Shown here: one piece after another, positions 4,800-9,913 of the stretch
Position numbering within the stretch: the stretch's first letter is position 1
Layout: every line of letters starts with the position of its first letter
NCBI GenBank assembly: GCA_016207285.1
Contig: JACQPW010000090.1
Span: 1 to 9,913 of the forward strand
Direction: 5' to 3'
Length of the DNA stretch: 9,913 nucleotides
Source: Candidatus Kerfeldbacteria bacterium
GTDB lineage: Bacteria; Patescibacteriota; Patescibacteriia; UBA9570
Translations under genes and position numbers: made by a program
The notes under the pieces: model-generated
Told to the model about the DNA's origin: nothing
What the model saw: only the letters and a program-made list of their open reading frames with translations
The model's database searches: none

Positions 4800-5404
4800 A
4801 ACTTCTTTTCCCCCTCTCCTGAGATAGGAGGGGGGTTAGGGGGGAGGTGTTGTTTAACTACGAGAAAATGAGTTTGATTTCTATCATCGTCTTGAATATT
4901 TTCTGCCACCACTCGCAAACCATATAATTGAGCACACAGTTTTGGAGCTAAGACAGCACAGGTAGCATCTAACTTCCCTGTCGCTAAATCGGCCGCGGCT
5001 TGGGCGGTATCACTATATTCCACCAACTGACAGTCGGACATTTGGATATTCAAATACTTTTGGCATTGGGCTAAGGCTTGCTGGTGAGACACAACCGTGC
5101 GAATTTCATCTTGACGGGCATGTGGTAAAGCTAATAAACATTGCTCCACAGGCATGTCGAAGGTCGATTCAATCGTAAAGTTATGTTTACCCATGGCCTC
5201 GAGTGTCATCTTTACCAACCCACCAGTGGGGTTATACATCGGCACAATCCCTAGGTCAGCCACCTGCTGCGTTAACGCTGCAAACACCCCTTCACTATCC
5301 AAGACATAATTGAACTCAATGTTCTCTAAACCATTAGCTGCCACATACATGACCCCCGCTTGGTGTGAAAAACTCCCTTTGTTACCGGCGACTGCAATGC
5401 GCAT
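4796..5404 (-). CDS. pheA: Prephenate dehydratase catalytic domain, no ACT domain
   Basis: The enzyme converts prephenate to phenylpyruvate, the committed step to phenylalanine. Diagnostic blocks are GSFSHQAG (10-17), GIVPMYNPTGG (52-62, replacing the usual P-I-E-N-S/T), VVSHQQALAQC (104-114), SDTAQAA (131-137) and NQTHFLVV (176-183). The last is the family's T-R-F motif with His in place of Arg; the adjacent Thr178, essential in the E. coli enzyme, is kept. The catalytic domain ends near residue 184, and the final 18 residues (Pro/Gly/Lys-rich) come from an in-frame palindromic repeat. The ACT domain that normally follows and binds phenylalanine is absent, so feedback inhibition is probably lost. 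The ATG at 5404 lies 2 nt after the aroC stop, and the TGA overlaps the next start. No Shine-Dalgarno is visible, so translation likely depends on coupling. Confidence 0.88.
   Translation of the reverse strand: MRIAVAGNKGSFSHQAGVMYVAANGLENIEFNYVLDSEGVFAALTQQVADLGIVPMYNPTGGLVKMTLEAMGKHNFTIESTFDMPVEQCLLALPHARQDEIRTVVSHQQALAQCQKYLNIQMSDCQLVEYSDTAQAAADLATGKLDATCAVLAPKLCAQLYGLRVVAENIQDDDRNQTHFLVVKQHLPPNPPPISGEGEKKL
4808..4852. repeat. Palindromic repeat forming the 3' end of the dehydratase gene
   Basis: A C-rich arm (4810-4820) pairs imperfectly with a G-rich arm (4826-4835), followed by the conserved TTAGGGGGGAGGTGTT tail. The minus-strand sequence resembles the core at 1950-1991 almost base for base. 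Here the repeat is read in frame and supplies the Pro/Gly-rich residues from about 185 to 200 of the dehydratase. Confidence 0.7.
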
Positions 5405-5406
5405 AG

Positions 5407-6384
5407 TTATTTGGAACGCGTTACTTGATTACGTAAATAATGATCGGCTAATACTAGGTTTACCATAGCTTCACAGATGGGTACAGCCCGTGGTAATAAA
5501 CATGGATCATGCCGACCACCTAACCCAATGGTAGCAGTGGGTTTAACAGCCACGCGCATCACAATCTCTTTACCGTTAGAGATGCCGCCATAGATACCAC
5601 TTTCAAAGCGATTATTCTCGTTGCCATATAAATACGCTACACCAAAACCAGTTGAGTAATCAAAACCGACTACAGCATTAATACTCAATAAACCCTTGGC
5701 GAGATCGGCTTTCAGTTTATCAAACACTGGTTCCCCTAATCCCACCGGACAGTGTTGCACTATCACCTCAATAATCCCACCGACAGAATTGTGGCTGCGA
5801 CTAGCCGCCTTAATAATATCGACCATCTGTTTGGCTTTGCGATTATCGGCTGCACGGACTGGATTCTGTTCGATCTGGTTAAACTTGGGATGATCGACAA
5901 TGACATCTTGGATCTGTTTGGTGTACGCAATCACCTTGGTTTTAGTCGGTAAGATTTTTTTAGCAATGGCAGCTGCTGCTACCCGCATGGCGGTTTCCCG
6001 CGCACTCGACCGACCACCACCACGATAATCACGGAAGCCATATTTTAGATCATACACTTCATCGGCATGGCCTTGGCGATAGACATTTTTTAGTTTGTCG
6101 TAATCTTTAGAGCGGTGATCTTTGTTATAGATGATGAGACTAATTGGAGTGCCGGTGGTTTTACCTTTGAACACACCAGACAAAATTTCTACTTTGTCAT
6201 CTTCTTTGCGCGCGCTGGTAATGATACTTTGCCCCGGACGACGCCGATCGAGATCTGGTTGAATGTCTTTCTCGGACAGTGAGATGCCGGCCGGGCAGCC
6301 ATCGACCACGCCGCCAATGGCAACACCGTGGGATTCACCCCAGGTGGTTAGGCGGAATAATTGTCCAAAGGTATTACCGGGCAT
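5407..6384 (-). CDS. aroC: Chorismate synthase
   Basis: It catalyses the final shikimate-pathway step, 5-enolpyruvylshikimate-3-phosphate to chorismate, with reduced FMN as cofactor. All family signatures are present: WGESHG (15-20, His19), DRRRPGQ (46-52), RQGHAD (103-108, His106), GGGRSSARETA (122-132), and GGRHDPC followed by PRAVPICEAM near the C-terminus. At 325 residues it is a little shorter than the usual 350-390, but no catalytic block is missing. The ATG overlaps the 3' end of the aroD-aroE fusion by 11 nt, and the stop is 2 nt before the dehydratase start. No Shine-Dalgarno is visible. No flavin reductase domain is seen, so the FMN must be reduced elsewhere. Confidence 0.96.
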   Translation of the reverse strand: MPGNTFGQLFRLTTWGESHGVAIGGVVDGCPAGISLSEKDIQPDLDRRRPGQSIITSARKEDDKVEILSGVFKGKTTGTPISLIIYNKDHRSKDYDKLKNVYRQGHADEVYDLKYGFRDYRGGGRSSARETAMRVAAAAIAKKILPTKTKVIAYTKQIQDVIVDHPKFNQIEQNPVRAADNRKAKQMVDIIKAASRSHNSVGGIIEVIVQHCPVGLGEPVFDKLKADLAKGLLSINAVVGFDYSTGFGVAYLYGNENNRFESGIYGGISNGKEIVMRVAVKPTATIGLGGRHDPCLLPRAVPICEAMVNLVLADHYLRNQVTRSK

Positions 6385-7516
6385 ACTGGCGATTAAATAA
6401 TTTAGCTTGCTCTATCGCTTGATACCGTAACATAGGTAAGCCATCCAGCACAACCTTGGCACCCTGTCGCTTGGCCTGTCTTAATAATTCGGTTTTTTTC
6501 GCATACACACAATCCATCACCACCTTACCCTTTAAACTTTCCGCGGATACTAACAAGTGATCTGTCACCGGTGTGGCGTTAACCAATACATCGTAATAGT
6601 AATTAGTAGTTAGTAGTTGGATGCTACCTAACATTGTGACCTTCTTAGCATCAGCCTGCTGAGCGGCATACGCAACCGCTTTGGCCGCCCCACCCCTTCC
6701 AAGAATCAGCACTGTCTTATGCTTGAGATACTTACCGATACTTTTTTGTACACCAATCCAATCGGTATTATAACCCACTAACTGTTTACCTTGCCGAACG
6801 ATCGTATTCACTGCACCAATGGTCTTAGCATCGTTATCCAAGCGATCACAGTACTTCATCACATCGATTTTGAATGGTTTCGTGACAGAAGCACCCGGTA
6901 GCTGGAACCAATTAAACACAAACATGAATTTCTGTAGATCATCCGTTTGCCAAAGTTGATAACGATACGACTGACCGTGATGTAGTTTCGGACTAAGACT
7001 GTTCTGGATATCGTCACCAATTAATCCGAATATTCTGGTTGATTTGAGTTCTGCTACCGTGAGTTGGCCAGGTGCGGTAGCGGTGGTTTTAGATACACTG
7101 GCATAGGTCAATACACTTTTGTTATAGACCCGCGTCATCATCCCTAACTCCCCCATTCCAATGATGATGGCTTTTTTACCATATTTTTTTTGCAATTTGG
7201 CCAGGGTATACAAATCGTCCACCGTATTCACTTGGGTAGCGATCTTCGGAAAAGATATTTTTTTAATCACGTGATCAAGAAATTGGTACGATGGTGTACG
7301 ATGATAATCATGAAATGAATCTCTATCGACATAGGCAACCTTTGGTATGTAGTGCGTCGGCCGTTTAATCGTATAAATCACCGGCAAAGTGCTGTGCTCA
7401 ACGAAGTGTTTGAGTTGTTGATTAGTAAAGTAATCAGTCCGTAATTCTAAATAATCTGCTCCGCTGTTGAGAGCTTTCTTAAAATCTTGTGCGCGGGTGA
7501 GACTAACGGCGATCAT
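6374..7516 (-). CDS. aroDE: Type I 3-dehydroquinase-shikimate dehydrogenase fusion (AroD-AroE)
   Basis: Residues 1 to about 157 are a shortened type I dehydroquinase: ELRTD (Glu24, Arg26), VIYTIKR, SFHDYHRTPS (catalytic His69), FPKIA (Schiff-base Lys91), GMMTRV (Arg129) and ATAPGQ (Gln151). Only about 15 residues separate TIKR from the His motif where the family has about 60-70. Residues 158-380 are a shikimate dehydrogenase: NSLSP (172-176), SVTKPFK (catalytic Lys216; the usual N of N-V-T is Ser210), IGAVNT (Asn237), GYNTDW (Asp252), the GRGGAAKA dinucleotide loop (273-280), NATP (313-316) and DGLPMLRYQA (Gln366). The NADP-selecting N-R-T loop is missing, replaced by a simple repeat. This fusion is known from plants and from AROM. 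It overlaps the aroA-aroK gene by 14 nt and aroC by 11 nt. Confidence 0.92.
   Translation of the reverse strand: MIAVSLTRAQDFKKALNSGADYLELRTDYFTNQQLKHFVEHSTLPVIYTIKRPTHYIPKVAYVDRDSFHDYHRTPSYQFLDHVIKKISFPKIATQVNTVDDLYTLAKLQKKYGKKAIIIGMGELGMMTRVYNKSVLTYASVSKTTATAPGQLTVAELKSTRIFGLIGDDIQNSLSPKLHHGQSYRYQLWQTDDLQKFMFVFNWFQLPGASVTKPFKIDVMKYCDRLDNDAKTIGAVNTIVRQGKQLVGYNTDWIGVQKSIGKYLKHKTVLILGRGGAAKAVAYAAQQADAKKVTMLGSIQLLTTNYYYDVLVNATPVTDHLLVSAESLKGKVVMDCVYAKKTELLRQAKRQGAKVVLDGLPMLRYQAIEQAKLFNRQYAR
6594..6620. repeat. Simple TAGT-type repeat inside the aroE domain
   Basis: The stretch AATAGTAATTAGTAGTTAGT and the few bases after it repeat TAGT/TAGTAGT units. It encodes QLLTTNYYY (about residues 300-308), exactly where the NADP-binding N-R-T loop and the following helix are expected. 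Confidence 0.55.
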
Positions 7517-9014
7517 AAACAGTGTCGGCTACTGAATAATATTTTTTCTTTCGCTCATTCCAAACCTGTGTTAGTTCTCCAATGACTGTAGAATTTTTTT
7601 TCAAACTCGGGCGATGGGTTTGTCTCGATAACCGCTGCTTGATGGTAGAAAGTGGCGTCGTCATTAATACAATGTAATGCTGCTTTAATAGCTTTACATT
7701 TCTTGGATACATTAATGTTCCACCACCCGTTGCTATCATTGTATTGATTTTTTTATATACCCGTTTGACGACACGATGTTCTGCATCACGAAAGCGTTTC
7801 CAGTTACCGTTAAATACCAAACGATCATCTGTATCGATGAATTTCATTTTGTATTGTTTGGCTAGTTTTTTACCATAGGTCGTCTTCCCTACCCCGCGCA
7901 TACCGGTCAGCACAATGGTCTGACGCTGCATCTGTTGCTGCACCTTACTCCAATCCTTCCAGAACGTTGGGTAACTTTTTTTCACACAACGTTTGTTATC
8001 GACGGTTCTGCCTAATAAGGTAAAGGCCATGGCAAAACGGTGATCGCCATCGGTTTGGATAACGGCTCGCGGTGATTTGAGCTTACTGAGATTTTTAGCC
8101 AGCAGTGCCAGCCGGTCACTTTCTTTATAACGAAGATGATCAATTCCAGAAATCACACTGTGACCATCGGCACAAGCCATGACGACAGCGGCTGATAATA
8201 CCGCATCCGGATAATCCGACATATTTACTTTCACAGCTTTAAGTTGATGATCCCATGGACCAATCACGGTATTATCGTGCACCACACAACCCATCCGTTG
8301 TAATAGTTGTTTGAATTTGGCATCTGGCTGTAACGTATCTAATGGAATGTTCGGCACGGTGATATGACTACTAGTGATAGCGGCTAATGCCCACCAATAC
8401 GTAGCACTACTAGCATCACCTTCGACAGTATAGTTGGCTGATCGATATGTTTGAGGATGAATTAAGAATTTAGAATTATGAATTAAGACCTTAACCCCAA
8501 AGTGTCGCATCACTTGAATTGTCATTTGCACATACGGAGCCGATACTAACTTGCCTGTCACCTGAATAGATACTTTTCTTCCTAACGTTGGAGCATACAT
8601 TAACAGTGCGGAAATAAACTGGCTACTCACCTTGCCAGTAATGTTCACTTTGTTCTTCGTCCTTAATTCCTTGACTGCTCGTTCTAAATCTTGAATTGGT
8701 CGTTGACTCATCCGTTTATTACCGACAAGCTGACCATAGGGAGTCAGAAATCGTTTGACGGTACCAGCATTACCAATATAGATTCGCTGACTACTATGTA
8801 ACTTGCCTTTTGTTCCCTTCACTACGACATGATTCTGATATTTCTTAATCTGGACACCTAGTTTCTGTAGAGCTGCGATCATGTAATTGGTATCGTCACA
8901 ATACACCACGTTTTTGATCATGGATTTGCCAGACGCTAACGCTGCGCACAACAACGCGCGATTCATCAACGATTTTGATCCTGGAACAGTAATACTATAT
9001 TTGATTGGTTTCAT
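7503..9014 (-). CDS. aroAK: EPSP synthase-shikimate kinase fusion (AroA-AroK)
   Basis: Residues 1 to about 355 are EPSP synthase: VPGSKSLMNRA (Lys14, Arg19), GNAGTVKRF (81-89), SQRPI (Arg105), VSSQF (129-133), VEGDASSATY (197-206), SDYPDA (catalytic Asp270), YKESDR (Glu298), DGDHR (His325, Arg326) and VKKSYPTFW (Lys345/346). The family is usually 420-440 residues; the gap between KESDR and DHR is clearly shortened. Residues 364-503 are shikimate kinase: Walker A GMRGVGKTT (371-379), FIDTDD (Asp396), FRDAE (Arg409), ATGGG (428-432), the lid HRPSL (Arg468) and NERKKKY (Arg488). It uses shikimate and PEP in two consecutive steps: the C-terminal domain phosphorylates shikimate, the N-terminal domain adds enolpyruvate. 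EPSPS followed by kinase is the AROM order. The start overlaps the aroB stop (ATGA). The protein is rich in Lys and Arg. Confidence 0.94.
   Translation of the reverse strand: MKPIKYSITVPGSKSLMNRALLCAALASGKSMIKNVVYCDDTNYMIAALQKLGVQIKKYQNHVVVKGTKGKLHSSQRIYIGNAGTVKRFLTPYGQLVGNKRMSQRPIQDLERAVKELRTKNKVNITGKVSSQFISALLMYAPTLGRKVSIQVTGKLVSAPYVQMTIQVMRHFGVKVLIHNSKFLIHPQTYRSANYTVEGDASSATYWWALAAITSSHITVPNIPLDTLQPDAKFKQLLQRMGCVVHDNTVIGPWDHQLKAVKVNMSDYPDAVLSAAVVMACADGHSVISGIDHLRYKESDRLALLAKNLSKLKSPRAVIQTDGDHRFAMAFTLLGRTVDNKRCVKKSYPTFWKDWSKVQQQMQRQTIVLTGMRGVGKTTYGKKLAKQYKMKFIDTDDRLVFNGNWKRFRDAEHRVVKRVYKKINTMIATGGGTLMYPRNVKLLKQHYIVLMTTPLSTIKQRLSRQTHRPSLKKNSTVIGELTQVWNERKKKYYSVADTVYDRR
8459..8487. repeat. 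GAATTAAG simple repeat inside the aroA domain
   Basis: GAATTAAG occurs at 8459-8466 and 8480-8487, with related GAATTTA/GAATTAT units between. On the minus strand it encodes LIHNSKFLIH (residues 177-186), in a surface region just before the VEGDASSA block, where the enzyme family is variable. Confidence 0.55.
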
Positions 9015-9913
9015 GCCTGATACCGTTTCAGGAATTTGACCACTTGAGTGATAGTGACACCACGTTCAATACGAATTTGACCAAGTCTTTGTGGCAATAC
9101 CAGTGTAATGGTCTGACCACGGTGTTTTTTATCGGCCAACATCGCTTTGACGATTTGATCAGGTGGATAGGGTTTTGCCAGTGTTGTGGGTAAATCAAAT
9201 TCTCGTAATAAAGCTAACACGCGATTCCGTTCCGGCATCTGACTATACGCCGTAGCATAAGCCAAACCAATCGCCACTGCCTGGCCATGTGGCAGAGTAT
9301 AATCACTAAGCAATTCAAAGGCATGCCCAAAGGTGTGTCCTAAGTTGAGTAACATCCGTTGCTGCTGTTCACGTTCATCTGCTTTAACAATAGCTGTTTT
9401 GATCGCCACGTTCATACGGATCATTTTTGCCAACACTAGACTATTACGTTGCTTTATTTTCTTGGCATTCTGCTCTAACCAATGAAACAATGTTTTGTCC
9501 AATATCCCGTGTTTAATGACTTCAGCCATTCCATTACTGAATTCAACGGCTGGTAAGGTTTTTAAAAAGATCGGATTAACCACGACGGCAGTTGGCGGAT
9601 AGAACGTTCCAACCAAATTCTTTCCACTCGGTAAATCCACCCCCGTTTTTCCACCAATGCTGGAATCGACCATCGCCAGTAGTGTGGTTGGCAGCAAATA
9701 AAATTGAATACCACGCATAAACAGGTTAGCAATCAGCCCAACCATATCGCCTACAATGCCGCCACCAACTCCGATCAATACCGTTTGTCGATCAGCACCC
9801 AGTTTAATCAATTCATTACAGGCCCATTCTACCGTGCTCAAACGTTTATGTTGTTCGCCATTGGGTAACACAATAATAGGAAAGTCTTTAAATAACCGTT
9901 TCACCTGCGGTAA
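9011..9913 (-). CDS. aroB: 3-dehydroquinate synthase (N-terminus outside window)
   Basis: The frame is open to the right edge, giving 300 residues; about 50 N-terminal residues are missing. A GTG at 9904 is internal, since the frame continues upstream without a stop and the first visible block belongs mid-domain. The enzyme cyclises DAHP to 3-dehydroquinate using NAD+ and a divalent metal. Visible motifs are LPNGEQHK, GGGIVGD (NAD+ binding), PTTLLAMVDSSIGGKTGV, GKNLVGTFYPP, GMAEVIKHG (metal Glu), LNLGHTFGHA (metal His), LPHGQAVAIG (metal His) and ADKKHRG. All match E. coli AroB closely with no missing catalytic residue. Its TGA overlaps the aroA-aroK start by 4 nt. DAHP synthase, the one absent upstream enzyme, may lie just beyond the edge, as may the operon promoter. 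Confidence 0.96.
   Translation of the reverse strand, partial: LPQVKRLFKDFPIIVLPNGEQHKRLSTVEWACNELIKLGADRQTVLIGVGGGIVGDMVGLIANLFMRGIQFYLLPTTLLAMVDSSIGGKTGVDLPSGKNLVGTFYPPTAVVVNPIFLKTLPAVEFSNGMAEVIKHGILDKTLFHWLEQNAKKIKQRNSLVLAKMIRMNVAIKTAIVKADEREQQQRMLLNLGHTFGHAFELLSDYTLPHGQAVAIGLAYATAYSQMPERNRVLALLREFDLPTTLAKPYPPDQIVKAMLADKKHRGQTITLVLPQRLGQIRIERGVTITQVVKFLKRYQA

Noticed and set aside
9011..9904. GTG at 9904 as the true start of aroB.
   Set aside because: The frame stays open to the window edge, and the family's first roughly 50 residues are missing from the visible part, so the gene is truncated by the window.
4796..9913. Alternative genetic code with UGA read as glycine.
   Set aside because: TGA is the natural stop of aroB and the dehydratase gene at sensible lengths and in ATGA overlaps, and no in-frame TGA interrupts conserved motifs.

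Overview
The window looks like a piece of a small, compact bacterial genome. My best guess is a member of the Patescibacteria / Candidate Phyla Radiation. The reasons are: genes that overlap or almost touch, several shortened and fused enzymes, little Shine-Dalgarno signal, likely leaderless promoters, and palindromic or simple repeats placed inside coding regions. TGA is used as an ordinary stop, so the UGA=Gly code of Gracilibacteria/SR1 does not apply. The lineage is an inference; no rRNA or ribosomal protein is present to test it. All convincing genes lie on the minus strand, so the window is described from right to left.

Right two thirds (9913 down to 3882): a tightly packed operon for chorismate, phenylalanine and tyrosine. 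In transcription order it is aroB (5' end outside the window), an aroA-aroK fusion, an aroD-aroE fusion, aroC, a prephenate dehydratase without an ACT domain, and a prephenate dehydrogenase-chorismate mutase fusion. Six reading frames supply nine enzyme activities: every step from DAHP to phenylpyruvate and 4-hydroxyphenylpyruvate. Only DAHP synthase and an aminotransferase are missing. Junctions are overlaps of 4, 14, 11 and 4 nt, plus one gap of 2 nt. The order AroB, AroA, AroK, AroD, AroE is the domain order of the eukaryotic pentafunctional AROM polypeptide. Several domains are shorter than their families, and short repeats lie inside at least three of the coding regions.

Middle (3872 to 2271): two tandem paralogous genes for secreted, C-terminally anchored surface proteins of unknown function, then a small four-helix membrane protein. 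The upstream paralog's promoter sits in the last codons of the tyrA fusion. A 38-bp copy of that tyrA tail lies before the second paralog, showing how the duplication arose. Hairpins at 2172-2194 and 2054-2085 follow the last gene.

Left part (about 2050 to 1200): an accessory stretch with a strikingly G+C-rich island (1411-2048) bounded by a perfect 12-bp inverted repeat. It has two multi-hairpin palindromic elements and one doubtful Pro/Ala-rich reading frame. A terminator hairpin at 1203-1229 separates it from a 56-residue Cys/His-containing small gene (877-1047). Last comes an M20-family metallopeptidase (824 to beyond position 1) with an apparently leaderless promoter.
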